Positions 43,857 through 53,104 of a stretch of DNA of 64,000 nt are shown piece by piece. Positions within the stretch are counted from its first letter, which is position 1; each line of letters opens with the position of its first letter. The notes under the pieces are model-generated. The model was given only the letters and a program-made list of their open reading frames with translations, searched no databases and was not told the DNA's origin. The DNA comes from Sphingobacteriales bacterium UTBCD1 (lineage in GTDB: Bacteria > Bacteroidota > Bacteroidia > Chitinophagales > Chitinophagaceae): positions 1 through 64,000 of the forward strand of contig MWTC01000052.1 of assembly GCA_002066995.1 (NCBI GenBank), in the 5' to 3' direction. The position numbers were made by a program, and so were the translations under genes.

Positions 43857-45977
43857 TTATTTTAATAACTGATAAGCCAGCAGGCTTATTACATAAGCGA
43901 TCCCGGTCATGTATGCAAGCTGTATCAATGGCCATTTCCAGCTGCGGGTTTCTCTTTTTACTACAGCGAGAGTGCTCATGCATTGCATGGCAAAAACATA
44001 AAAAATCATAAGAGATAACCCCGAAGCCAGATTGAATACCGGCGTGCCATCAGGGTTGACTGCAGCTTTCATTTTTTCTTTCAACAAAAGACTACTTTGA
44101 TCCTCATCGCCTACACTGTATAAGGTAGCCATAGTTCCTACGAAAACTTCTCTTGCCGCAAAAGAGGTGATCAGGGCAATTCCGATTTTCCAGTCGTAGC
44201 CAAGGGGTTTGATGACCGGTTCTATGTTTTTACCAAGAATACCTGCGTATGAGCTTTCCAGTTTTGCGGTATGTAGCTCTTTATCTAATTTTTCGGAGTC
44301 GGCGCCCGGTTGTTTTTTTAGCTGTTCGTATTGTTGCGTAATCTTTTCCATATTGTTTCCCGGACCGAAAGAACTCATTGCCCAAAGCACCAGGCTGATG
44401 ATCATAATTATTTTTCCCGCATCCGTCACAAATATCCGGGCCTTGCTTACCATTGTTGGTAAAATATTGTTCCATCTTGGTGAACGGTAAGCAGGCAACT
44501 CCAGGATAAAAAAGCTTTTTTCTTTGACCCTGATCAGCCATTTTCCAATGTATGATACGATCAACGCCATGACCAGACCCATCAGGTAAAGGCCCATCAT
44601 TACCAAACCCTGAAGGCTAAGAAAACCTAAATAATAATGGCTTGGAATTACCAGGCCGATAAGAATGGTGTAAACGGGCAATCTTGCAGAGCAGCTCATC
44701 AACGGAGTAATGAGAATAGTAAGCAATCGTTCTTTTTTATTTTCAATACTTCTTGCGCTCATAATAGCCGGGATGGCACAGGCAAAACCACTGATCATTG
44801 GCATCACACTTTTCCCGTTAAGCCCCACACTACGCATCAGCCTGTCGGTAAGAAAGCTGATGCGGGCCATGTATCCGGTATCTTCTAACAAAGTGATTAA
44901 CCCGAAGAGGATCATTATCTGGGGAACAAAAACTACTATGCCGCCCAGGCCGGCAATGATTCCGTTAATCAAAAGATCACTCGCCCATCCGCCCGGCAAC
45001 GATTGTGATAACCATTGACTCAGGTGTGCAAAACCATAGTCTATCCAGTCCATCGGGTATTGCGCCAACCAGAAGATGCTTTGAAAAAGTAAAAAAAGTA
45101 TAACAAGTAATATCAGGTAACCCCACTTGCGGTCCAATAAAACATCATCGATCTTCTCTGTAAAAAGTTTTTTTTGAAAAGAGTCGGGCTCGGAAACCGA
45201 CGATTGCATGACTTGTTTAATCCTGGCATAACGCTGTACTATTTCTTCCCCTTGTGTCCTGGTATGATTGAATTGGTATTTCTGTTCTATATTTTCAATC
45301 GTTTCCTGCATCTTATCACCCAGGTCGAATGATTCGTGATTAATAAGGTAATGAATAGATTTATAGTTGCTAAGGCCGGGAATTATTTTTTTAATATCCT
45401 CTACAGGCCCTTTTGCCAAATCAATGGTGTCAATAAAATCCCTTGTGGGGCTGTGATATACATTTTCTGCGGCTGAACTGATTGCTTTTTTTAGTTGTAC
45501 GATTCCTTTATTTTTTCTTGGGTTTACCGGAATGACGGGCACCCCTAATTGCTGCTGCAGTTCTGAAGTGTCAACTGTTATTCCTTTTTTCCCGGCAATG
45601 TCCATCATGGTAAGTGCTATGACAACCGGTACCTTAAGGTCAATTGTTTGTGTACAAAAAAGAAGATTTCGCTTTAAATTGCTGGCATCGGCTACAACCA
45701 AGATCACATCTGCCGAGATATCTTTATCCTGCTGCAATAATACTTTATAACTCACCCACTCATCCGGCCTTCTTGGGTAAAGGCTGTAGGTACCGGGCAG
45801 GTCAATCACTTCTGCGTTCAGGTCTCCGGATAGCGATGTCATTCCCGTTTTCTTGTCAACAGTTACCCCGGGGAAATTTCCTACTTTCTGGTTCAGTCCG
45901 GTAAGACAATTAAACAGAGATGTTTTCCCGCTGTTGGGGTTTCCAACTATTGCAATATGTAACTTATTTTTCCCCAA
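43857..45977 (-). CDS. feoB: Ferrous iron transporter FeoB
   Basis: The N-terminal G-domain has IVGNPNSGKTSLFN (G1), DLPGTYSLYP (G3) and VALTMMDIA (G4-like). The C-terminal Gate domains follow from about residue 290 (GLNGKSVMPMISGFACAIPA, SCSARLPVY, AREVFVGTMATLYS). It imports Fe2+ in an energy-dependent way. Length 706 is in the family range. feoA is 3.2 kb away on the other strand; no feoC is seen. Confidence 0.95.
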   Translation of the reverse strand: MGKNKLHIAIVGNPNSGKTSLFNCLTGLNQKVGNFPGVTVDKKTGMTSLSGDLNAEVIDLPGTYSLYPRRPDEWVSYKVLLQQDKDISADVILVVADASNLKRNLLFCTQTIDLKVPVVIALTMMDIAGKKGITVDTSELQQQLGVPVIPVNPRKNKGIVQLKKAISSAAENVYHSPTRDFIDTIDLAKGPVEDIKKIIPGLSNYKSIHYLINHESFDLGDKMQETIENIEQKYQFNHTRTQGEEIVQRYARIKQVMQSSVSEPDSFQKKLFTEKIDDVLLDRKWGYLILLVILFLLFQSIFWLAQYPMDWIDYGFAHLSQWLSQSLPGGWASDLLINGIIAGLGGIVVFVPQIMILFGLITLLEDTGYMARISFLTDRLMRSVGLNGKSVMPMISGFACAIPAIMSARSIENKKERLLTILITPLMSCSARLPVYTILIGLVIPSHYYLGFLSLQGLVMMGLYLMGLVMALIVSYIGKWLIRVKEKSFFILELPAYRSPRWNNILPTMVSKARIFVTDAGKIIMIISLVLWAMSSFGPGNNMEKITQQYEQLKKQPGADSEKLDKELHTAKLESSYAGILGKNIEPVIKPLGYDWKIGIALITSFAAREVFVGTMATLYSVGDEDQSSLLLKEKMKAAVNPDGTPVFNLASGLSLMIFYVFAMQCMSTLAVVKRETRSWKWPLIQLAYMTGIAYVISLLAYQLLK

Positions 45978-46174
45978 TCAGCAAATTTAAGCCTGTAAAA
46001 GTAGATGCAAGACTGTGAGACGGCTTACGAAATACGGATTTAAAAAATTTAAAAGGTTCTGAAAAGCATCCTCCTGGTTATACCGCTTCCGGGCCCGGGT
46101 TTAACGGATATTATTGTTTTTTCGTCCTGAATAATTGCTTCCCTCAATACCTTTGCCTTAATTAATCAAAAATT

Positions 46175-47830
46175 ATGACTCATTTTCGTTTAGGCGCTCT
46201 TGCACTTTTATTGTTATCCTTTCAATTTACTGATGCACAAAAAATAAAAAAAGCGGATAGGGCTGTTCTTTCCAATCTTCATCAGCACATCGAATACCTG
46301 GCCAGCGATAAACTGGAAGGAAGGCGTACCGGCACCGAAGGAGAAAAACTGGCAATGGAATATATCAGTGATCAGTTCAGGAAAATAGGTCTGCTGCCGA
46401 AAGGAGTCAGCGGATATTATCAACCTTTTGGAGTAGATGACGGGAAGCAGCTTGATCCGTCTTCATATTTGTTTATCAACAATACCAGGCTGCAACCCGG
46501 GAAAGATTTCTTCTCTTTTCCCTTTAGCCCCAATGGATCAATCGAAGCTGAACCCTCTGTTGCGATCAGGGAAATTGGAATGCCCTGGTTCATTGATCTT
46601 AAAGAAACGCTTGAAGAAAATAAAAACAACCCCCACTTTGATGTCTTTGATTTTATTAAAAAAGAAGCAAAAATATCAAAAGCATCCGGAGCTACGGCGG
46701 TTTTCTTTTACAATACGTCATCTATTGATGATCAGGTAAAGTACGAACCTAAAGATCATTCCGATCCGGTACCAGTCCCCGCAGTATATTTTACAAAGGC
46801 TGCAGCAATGAAGTATTTTGGAGATCCTTCTTCTACGCTTGATTTAAAAATGAAAATAGGTCTTGTTGAAAAAAAACGTACCGGCCATAATGTGATTGGT
46901 TATATTGATAATGGGGCAGCGACAACAGTGATTCTTGGCGCTCATTTCGATCACCTGGGTTATGGCGAAGACGGTGGCTCCAGGTTAACTACGGGGGAGC
47001 ATTTAATTTATAATGGTGCAGATGATAATGCAAGCGGTACGGCGGCGCTGATTGAACTGGCAAGGATGTTGAAATCGTCCAAAGACAGGAAAAATAATTA
47101 TCTCTTTATAGCTTTTTCAGGTGAGGAGCTTGGGTTATTCGGTTCAAAATATTTTACGGATCACCCCACCATTGATCTTAGTAAGGTGGATTATATGATC
47201 AATATGGATATGGTGGGAAGGTTAAACGATAGCACACATGTTCTTACCATCGGCGGATATGGAACGTCGCCGGTATGGAATGCGGTGTTTGCATCATTCA
47301 ATAAAAAGAAATCAGATCTTATTTTCAAATTTGACAGCAGCGGCACAGGTCCGAGCGACCACACTTCTTTTTACAGAAAAGATATTCCGGTACTTTTTTA
47401 TTTCACCGGCCTTCACCCGGACTATCATAAACCAAGCGATGATTTTGACAAGATAAACTATACCGGTGAGCTGGAAGTGATCCGGAATATATATTCAGTG
47501 ATCAGTTTTCTCAATAACAAAAGCAAACTTGCATTTACAAAAACGAGGGAGACCCAGTCCACCACTTCTGCAAGGTTCAGTGTAACAATGGGCATCATGC
47601 CGGATTATACCTACCCGGGGAGCGGCATAAAAGCCGATGGAGTCATAGATGGAAAACCGGCGCAAAAAGCCGGGATCAAAACCGGTGATATAATTATTCA
47701 ATTAGGAGACTATAACACTTCATCCATGGAGGGTTATATGCAGGCGCTGAGTAAATTTAAAAAGGGAGAAAAGACCAAAGTAAAATTTAAAAGAGGGAAT
47801 GATATACTGGAAGCCGAAGTTGAATTTTAA
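46175..47830 (+). CDS. Secreted M28 family metallopeptidase with PDZ domain
   Basis: A signal peptide (MTHFRLGALALLLLSFQF) is followed by an aminopeptidase with a possible PA insertion (residues ~90-230). Zinc ligands are in LGAHFDHLGYG, YNGADDNASGT, AFSGEELGLFGS, MINMDMVGR and SSGTGPSDHTSFYRK, HKPSDDFD. C-terminal residues ~465-551 form a PDZ domain (KAGIKTGDIIIQLGDYNTSS). It is the first of four genes with 14-26 base gaps. Confidence 0.94.
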   Translation: MTHFRLGALALLLLSFQFTDAQKIKKADRAVLSNLHQHIEYLASDKLEGRRTGTEGEKLAMEYISDQFRKIGLLPKGVSGYYQPFGVDDGKQLDPSSYLFINNTRLQPGKDFFSFPFSPNGSIEAEPSVAIREIGMPWFIDLKETLEENKNNPHFDVFDFIKKEAKISKASGATAVFFYNTSSIDDQVKYEPKDHSDPVPVPAVYFTKAAAMKYFGDPSSTLDLKMKIGLVEKKRTGHNVIGYIDNGAATTVILGAHFDHLGYGEDGGSRLTTGEHLIYNGADDNASGTAALIELARMLKSSKDRKNNYLFIAFSGEELGLFGSKYFTDHPTIDLSKVDYMINMDMVGRLNDSTHVLTIGGYGTSPVWNAVFASFNKKKSDLIFKFDSSGTGPSDHTSFYRKDIPVLFYFTGLHPDYHKPSDDFDKINYTGELEVIRNIYSVISFLNNKSKLAFTKTRETQSTTSARFSVTMGIMPDYTYPGSGIKADGVIDGKPAQKAGIKTGDIIIQLGDYNTSSMEGYMQALSKFKKGEKTKVKFKRGNDILEAEVEF

Positions 47831-47856
47831 TTAATAATCTGATTCAAATTCTCTGC

Positions 47857-48309
47857 ATGGCAGAACGTAATTTCAAGCTTCAGCTTGACACAAATGAACT
47901 GACAAGGGGATTCTTTGATGACACCAGGCTGCTGGGCATCATGGCTCCGATCAAAGACTACCAGTTGTGCTGGCACCTTAATAATATAATGGTGATGGAC
48001 TTCAGGGTGAATAACGAAATTGAAATACAGCTTACTCGAAAAAAAAGGAATTACTTCTTCAGTGTTTATGAATACAACGAACCTACCGGATCGCTGTCGC
48101 ATTATATCTATAACAACCGTAATGACGGGGAATATCTGCTTCCTGAATTCCGGCATCTTGATTTTTTGTGGCTGATGAAAGGAGATGCCTTAACCGCAGA
48201 AGAAATTCTCCAGCAAAAAATTGATTCTGTTAAAATGATCAGCAGCGTACAGCTGGTGGTTGAACTCACCAATGAAAAGATCAGGAACAAAGAACATTTG
48301 ATCTTTTGA
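47857..48309 (+). CDS. IPExxxVDY family protein
   Basis: A 150-residue Bacteroidota-specific protein with the motif LLPEFRHLDFLWLMKG, which corresponds to I-P-E-x3-V-D-Y of the family name. No catalytic residues known. The gene is 26 bases after the M28 gene and 26 bases before phhB-like gene. Confidence 0.85.
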   Translation: MAERNFKLQLDTNELTRGFFDDTRLLGIMAPIKDYQLCWHLNNIMVMDFRVNNEIEIQLTRKKRNYFFSVYEYNEPTGSLSHYIYNNRNDGEYLLPEFRHLDFLWLMKGDALTAEEILQQKIDSVKMISSVQLVVELTNEKIRNKEHLIF

Positions 48310-48335
48310 AACGTTTCTTAATAAAACGATAGTAT

Positions 48336-48572
48336 ATGTGGCAGGAAACAGATAACAAATTGTATAAGAAATTCCGGTTTAATAATTTCAGTGAAGCGTT
48401 TGCCTTCATGGCAAGGGTAGCGCTTGAAGCCGAAAAGGCGGATCATCATCCGACGTGGACAAATGTGTACAACACGGTGGAGATATGGTTATCTACCCAC
48501 GATGCCGGAGACATTGTTACCGATAAGGACAGGAAACTGGCTGAAAAAATAGATTCTTTGCTTCTGTCTTAA
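48336..48572 (+). CDS. phhB: 4a-hydroxytetrahydrobiopterin dehydratase (pterin-4a-carbinolamine dehydratase)
   Basis: A 78-residue [24 protein letters not shown] (quoted [17 protein letters not shown]), [23 protein letters not shown] and [13 protein letters not shown] show the active-site HHP and downstream HDAG. It regenerates the pterin cofactor of aromatic amino acid hydroxylase, which is not in this window. Short for the family but complete. Confidence 0.92.
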   Translation: MWQETDNKLYKKFRFNNFSEAFAFMARVALEAEKADHHPTWTNVYNTVEIWLSTHDAGDIVTDKDRKLAEKIDSLLLS

Positions 48573-48586
48573 TCAATACGGATACT

Positions 48587-49501
48587 ATGCCCTTGCCATC
48601 CACCATACTTATGATACGGCCGGTCAGTTTTGGTTATAATGAAGAAACTGCAGCTACTAATTTTTTTCAAAGTCCTTTGCCCGGAAAACAAAAAGTTCAG
48701 GCGCTGGCAATGGGTGAGTTTGAAAATATGGTGAATTTAATGAGAGACCATGATATTGAAGTGATCGTATTTGAAGACACTGATGGTAATCCCAAACCGG
48801 ACGCTGTCTTTCTTAATAACTGGCTCGGAACCTCACCGGCAGGTATCATTTTTATTTTTCCGATGTATGCGGAAAACCGGAGGTCAGAAAAGAGGGATGA
48901 TATTTTGAAATGGCTGAATGAAAATTTTAAAGTAAAAGATGTACAGGACTGGAGTGAATTTGAGGCGGAAGGACGGTTTCTTGAAGGCACAGGCAGTATG
49001 GTGATGGATCATAAGAATAAAATGATCTATGCTGCAATTTCTCCAAGGACAAATCTTTTTGTTCTGGAAAAATTTGCAGGGGCGAATGGCTACCAGGCAA
49101 TGGTTTTTCTTGCAACTGATAAAAACGGAAATCCTGTTTATCATACCAATGTGGTGATGACGCTGGGAGAAGAATTTGCAGTGTTGTGTGAAGAGGCCAT
49201 AGAAGAAGAATGGGAGCTTATTGCTGTTCGCCAATTACTGGAATCTACAGATCATAAGATTATACCGATCAGCAGGGATCAGATGCTGTCATTTGCCGGT
49301 AATATGCTGGAATTAAAAAATAAAAAGGGAGAAAGAATTTTAATAATGAGCCGGGCGGCATTTGAGTCCTTAAAGGATGAACAAAAACAAATTTTAGAAT
49401 CTTACGCAAAATTGCTTCCGATACCTGTGCCTACTATTGAAGCCGTTGGAGGGGGTAGTGTGAGGTGTATGATGACAGAGGTCTTTTTAGAAAAGAAATA
49501 G
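48587..49501 (+). CDS. ctlX: CtlX-type arginine deiminase-related hydrolase (citrulline utilization)
   Basis: A 304-residue GME-family guanidine-modifying-like protein, with the core in MIRPVSFGYNEETA, DAVFLNNWLGT, FLEGTGSMVMDHKNKMIYAA, PVYHTNVVMTLGE and the C-terminal GGGSVRCMMTEVF (catalytic Cys). Proteins of this subfamily are linked with citrulline hydrolysis. It is the last gene of the M28 unit. Confidence 0.85.
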   Translation: MPLPSTILMIRPVSFGYNEETAATNFFQSPLPGKQKVQALAMGEFENMVNLMRDHDIEVIVFEDTDGNPKPDAVFLNNWLGTSPAGIIFIFPMYAENRRSEKRDDILKWLNENFKVKDVQDWSEFEAEGRFLEGTGSMVMDHKNKMIYAAISPRTNLFVLEKFAGANGYQAMVFLATDKNGNPVYHTNVVMTLGEEFAVLCEEAIEEEWELIAVRQLLESTDHKIIPISRDQMLSFAGNMLELKNKKGERILIMSRAAFESLKDEQKQILESYAKLLPIPVPTIEAVGGGSVRCMMTEVFLEKK

Positions 49502-49612
49502 AACAGGCCTGCTTGCCTTATCGGATTTCACTTAAGATATATTGGTTTATGAGACGGCGTATTCACAGATTTACTGAATAATACAAAGAACGGTTTGTGG
49601 ACATTTGAATCT

Positions 49613-50674
49613 TTATTTTACCCAGATACTTTTTTTATTCGGGCTAATCATCATACCGACCGGCTCAAAATTTTTACCTAAAATATTTATTACATCATTT
49701 GCAGATTCTTTTTTCACACTTATCAACAGGCCGCCGTTTGTTTGCGGGTCAGATAATAATGAAGATGCTTCTGGTACGTTTATGCCATCATCAAAACCTA
49801 TCTTCTCACCGTAGCTATTCCAGTTTCTTGTAACCGCACCGGAGAATATTTTTCGTGAAAGATAATCTTTCGCTCCATCCATAATGGGAATTTTATCAAA
49901 ATAGATCTCAGCACCCAGATTACTGCCTTCTGCCATTTCTATCAGGTGTCCCAGTAATCCAAAACCGGTTACATCCGTCATAGCGGTTACTCCTTTTATT
50001 TTACCTAACACTTCACCAATTTTATTCAGTTCAGTCATTTGCCCGGTCATTGTTTTTAAAAACGCTTCTTTTAATACACCTCTTTTCTGGGCGGTAGATA
50101 AAATGCCGACACCAATTGGTTTGGTTAAAAATAAAAGATCACCCTTTTGCGCCGTATTGTTTCTTTTTAAGTTTTCGATCGGAACAGTTCCTGTCACCGC
50201 CAGGCCGAATATTGGTTCGGGAGAATCAATACTATGTCCTCCCGCTAATGACATTCCGGCTTCCCGGCACATAATTCTTCCGCCTTCAATTACTCTTTGA
50301 GCTATTTCGGGAGACAGTTTGTCAATAGGCCAGCCAAGAATGGCAATGGCCATTAATGGTGTTCCTCCCATAGCGTACACATCGCTGATGGAATTGGCGG
50401 CAGCAATCCTTCCAAAATCATACGCATCATCTACTATCGGCATGAAAAAGTCTGTTGTAGAGATCAATGCCGTTCCATTTCCAAGATTATATACTGCGGC
50501 ATCATCTTTACTGCTGCTACCAACAAGCAAGTTGTTATTGCCGGGCAATGAAATATTTGTTTTTAGAATTTCATCCAAAATTTTTGGAGATATTTTACAA
50601 CCGCAGCCCGCTCCATGAGAAAAATGTGTCAGTAAAACCTTTGCATTACCGGTTAAATTTGAATCCTGAATCAT
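49613..50674 (-). CDS. selD: Selenide, water dikinase (selenophosphate synthetase)
   Basis: The 353-residue enzyme makes selenophosphate from selenide and ATP. Catalytic Cys at 24 in SHGAGCGCKISPKILDEI (Cys, not selenocysteine). Also KDDAAVYNLGNGTALISTTDFF, ANSISDVYAMGGTPL, AGGHSID and VTGFGLLGHL. It sits in one direction with rho, mnmH and a secreted protein. Only tRNA selenouridine use is evident nearby (MnmH). Confidence 0.96.
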   Translation of the reverse strand: MIQDSNLTGNAKVLLTHFSHGAGCGCKISPKILDEILKTNISLPGNNNLLVGSSSKDDAAVYNLGNGTALISTTDFFMPIVDDAYDFGRIAAANSISDVYAMGGTPLMAIAILGWPIDKLSPEIAQRVIEGGRIMCREAGMSLAGGHSIDSPEPIFGLAVTGTVPIENLKRNNTAQKGDLLFLTKPIGVGILSTAQKRGVLKEAFLKTMTGQMTELNKIGEVLGKIKGVTAMTDVTGFGLLGHLIEMAEGSNLGAEIYFDKIPIMDGAKDYLSRKIFSGAVTRNWNSYGEKIGFDDGINVPEASSLLSDPQTNGGLLISVKKESANDVINILGKNFEPVGMMISPNKKSIWVK

Positions 50675-50709
50675 CCTGCAAATTTCGATGAATTGTTGAT
50701 AGGGGCAGG

Positions 50710-51915
50710 TTACTTTTTTCGCCGGAGGATTATCGCAGCATTGGTTTGCAGGTCAGCACTGAAACGAACCTGGTAGGCATTATCTCCATCATGAATTACC
50801 AATAACCCGGTATTGGGAGGATATTTTCCGAGATTTTCTGCATAAAGAACAATGACAACAGAGTCGCCCATGTCAGGTGTGATATAAACAGTCCTTTTGA
50901 TAGCGGAAGCTTTCAGGCATTCTTTGGCAATGATGAGATTTCCGTTTAACAAAACACTGACCGTATCCCCATCAATTTCCCCGTTATCATACAATGACAA
51001 TTCAAGGCTGTCAGATTTGATGAATACAGTTGGAGAAAAAACGGACGATCTTTCATTCACCAGCGCTGCAGGTCCATTGTTAATGACAACAGGGCTGTTA
51101 GCGGTTGTCAATTCACCTGATTGAACAGGGTTTGCCTTTTTGAGCTCGGGCTTATTCACTGCCACCGGGTTTTCTTTATTTCTCTGTGCCGGCTTTGCCG
51201 GTTCAACAGGTTGTTCTGTTTGTGAGGAAATCCTTTTTTTCAGATCATTACTGCTGTTCACTATATTTTTATCAGGGAGGTCCGCAGGCTTTTGCTTTTT
51301 TACAACAACTTTTGATAAATCCTCTGTTTTTGAATTGTCGCGTTGATTTTTTATTGCGGGGAAATTTACCGGGTTTTCTTCTTTGTAAAAAGCAACATCA
51401 TCTGCAAGTTTCAGCTCTTCAAGATGCGGAAAAATTTTTGACTGGCTGAGATCTTTTTCTTCTTTGAGTGTGATGCCGCCGGAGATTGAGTAAAAATTTT
51501 TTGTTTTATTGGTTTTCCATGTTCCATCGAGATGCCAGACGCTATCTTGTTTGTTCATTCTGAAGATGCTGGTCATTTTGACTCCTTTATCAAGCTTTCC
51601 GCGGAAATTATAAGAAATGATTTCTTCGTCTTTTACTTCACATATATCACCGTCAATAGTACCTTTTACTCTTTTCAGGATGTAATAGAGTGTATCACCC
51701 ACAATGAATTCGCTACGTGAGTAGCCATACACTTTTCCACGGTATTCCGTCAGCGCTATTTCGAAAGTTTGTTCTTTACGGGTAGTTGTGCTGTCATTAC
51801 TCAGAGCGCCTGTCCATAAACCGGTGAGCTGTTTCTGACCCCAAAAAACAGCCGGGAACAAAATACATACAATCAGTTTAACTGACTTCTGAATGATATT
51901 GGCGTAAGGAGACAA
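50710..51915 (-). CDS. Secreted hypothetical protein between mnmH and selD
   Basis: A 401-residue protein with a signal peptide (KSVKLIVCILFPAVFWGQ). Residues ~25-150 form a lipocalin-like/beta-rich domain (LTGLWTGALSNDSTTT, YYILKRVKGTIDGDICEV). A low-complexity Lys/Asn/Pro linker spans ~170-290. C-terminal residues ~300-401 are a beta-sandwich with LSLYDNGEIDGDTVSVLLNG and the following VYITPDMGD, recurring in Bacteroidota surface proteins. Start ATG overlaps the mnmH end by 38 bases, suggesting co-translation. Function unknown. Confidence 0.75.
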   Translation of the reverse strand: MSPYANIIQKSVKLIVCILFPAVFWGQKQLTGLWTGALSNDSTTTRKEQTFEIALTEYRGKVYGYSRSEFIVGDTLYYILKRVKGTIDGDICEVKDEEIISYNFRGKLDKGVKMTSIFRMNKQDSVWHLDGTWKTNKTKNFYSISGGITLKEEKDLSQSKIFPHLEELKLADDVAFYKEENPVNFPAIKNQRDNSKTEDLSKVVVKKQKPADLPDKNIVNSSNDLKKRISSQTEQPVEPAKPAQRNKENPVAVNKPELKKANPVQSGELTTANSPVVINNGPAALVNERSSVFSPTVFIKSDSLELSLYDNGEIDGDTVSVLLNGNLIIAKECLKASAIKRTVYITPDMGDSVVIVLYAENLGKYPPNTGLLVIHDGDNAYQVRFSADLQTNAAIILRRKK

Positions 51916-53050
51916 GTTTATCGGCGTTTTCTATAGTTACTGAATCGCAATTTATTTCATATAATAACGAATTAATTTCTTCCCGATTGTGTAAGGCTTT
52001 TAGATAATGCTTGTCATAATATTGAAGCAATATCCTGAAGCATTCTGAAATATTTCCATCTATAAGAAACTGAGCAGCATTTTTTGCATTCAAACCGCCC
52101 AGGCGATCCCGTATTCTTCCTATAGCCTCCGCCATTTTTTTCCTGTCTAAAGAGCCATATTCGTGAACAAGCTGCTTCAAACGTTCTTCAAAAGGGATTT
52201 TTATAAAATATACGGGGGAACGACGCATGGTATTCCATAGATCATTTGGCAGATTGACAAGCCCGATGCGCTGACTTTCATCTTCGAGCCATATCAATGA
52301 ATAATGAATACCGGCTGCTGAGGTTTTACATTCTTTCACTGACTTTTTTCGCAGTTCCTGTGCAAGCAGATTTTCAAACATCTCCTGTCCCGGTTGTTCA
52401 TGCATATCAATGTTTCCGAACGCCGAGCCTTTATGTTTTGCTGTTTCTTCGAGATTAATTACGGTTTCTCCCCTTTTTTCCAATTCTTTGATCAACGCTG
52501 TTTTTCCGGTACCAGTAAAGCCTCCTAAAATTTTAAAATGAAAAGGAATCTCAAAAGTTTCAAGCACATGATGCCTGAATTTTTTGTATCCTCCTGCCAG
52601 AGTGAATACTTTGAAGCCATACAGATCCATCAGCCAGGCGACGGCTGCACTCCGCATTCCACCCCGCCAGCAATAAATGAGGATCAGTCGTGAGCCCGGA
52701 GCCATGAGACCAGCCCGCCCGTCAGGCAAACAGGTTGCGGACTCGATTTCTTCAATCATTTTCCTCATTTTAGGACCAAAAGAGTCCAATGCAATTTTTA
52801 TTGCGGCGCCACGGCTTTTTTGTTTATAGGCAGTGCCAACAGCTTTTCTTTCTTCATCAGTGAACAGGGGTAAATTATATGCTCCGGGAATATGTGCATG
52901 CTTGTATTCTGAAGGGGAACGAACATCAATTAAAAGATGTTTTTTCGAAAGCCCGAGAAATTGTTCAATATGTATTTTTTCAACTGGCAAGAACCGGGAA
53001 TAAAATGATTTGATTGAAGGTACTTGATTTTGAAAAAAAGAGCCCGCCAA
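51878..53050 (-). CDS. mnmH: tRNA 2-selenouridine/geranyl-2-thiouridine synthase MnmH
   Basis: A 390-residue protein with N-terminal rhodanese domain (LLIDVRSPSEYKHAHIPGA; catalytic Cys127 in LILIYCWRGGMRS) and a P-loop domain (LGGFTGTGKTALIKEL). It replaces 2-thio with selenium at U34 using selenophosphate from SelD. Residues ~104-120 (ATCLPDGRAGLMAPGS) are an insertion relative to what the rhodanese loop usually needs; the DNA of the insertion (52713-52742) matches a repeat found in a tRNA-Phe remnant at 26273-26299. Confidence 0.94.
   Translation of the reverse strand: MAGSFFQNQVPSIKSFYSRFLPVEKIHIEQFLGLSKKHLLIDVRSPSEYKHAHIPGAYNLPLFTDEERKAVGTAYKQKSRGAAIKIALDSFGPKMRKMIEEIESATCLPDGRAGLMAPGSRLILIYCWRGGMRSAAVAWLMDLYGFKVFTLAGGYKKFRHHVLETFEIPFHFKILGGFTGTGKTALIKELEKRGETVINLEETAKHKGSAFGNIDMHEQPGQEMFENLLAQELRKKSVKECKTSAAGIHYSLIWLEDESQRIGLVNLPNDLWNTMRRSPVYFIKIPFEERLKQLVHEYGSLDRKKMAEAIGRIRDRLGGLNAKNAAQFLIDGNISECFRILLQYYDKHYLKALHNREEINSLLYEINCDSVTIENADKLVSLRQYHSEVS
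52713..52742 (+). repeat. Dispersed 27-30 bp GC-rich repeat, copy B (inside mnmH)
   Basis: On the minus strand this is GTCCG-CA-ACC-TG-TTT-GCCTG-ACGGGCGGGC, in frame with mnmH, encoding TCLPDGRA. Copy A at 26273-26299 has GTCCG-ACC-GTTT-C-GT-ACGGGCGGGC. The shared blocks appear in the same order. Confidence 0.6.
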
Positions 53051-53104
53051 ATCTGCGAACTCTGAATTTTTTAAAAATCTGTAGAGGTCAGGTAAATCAT
53101 GATT

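Noticed and set aside
49613-50674. Selenocysteine-containing SelD
   Set aside because: Codon 24 is Cys (GAGCGCK); no in-frame TGA at the active site.
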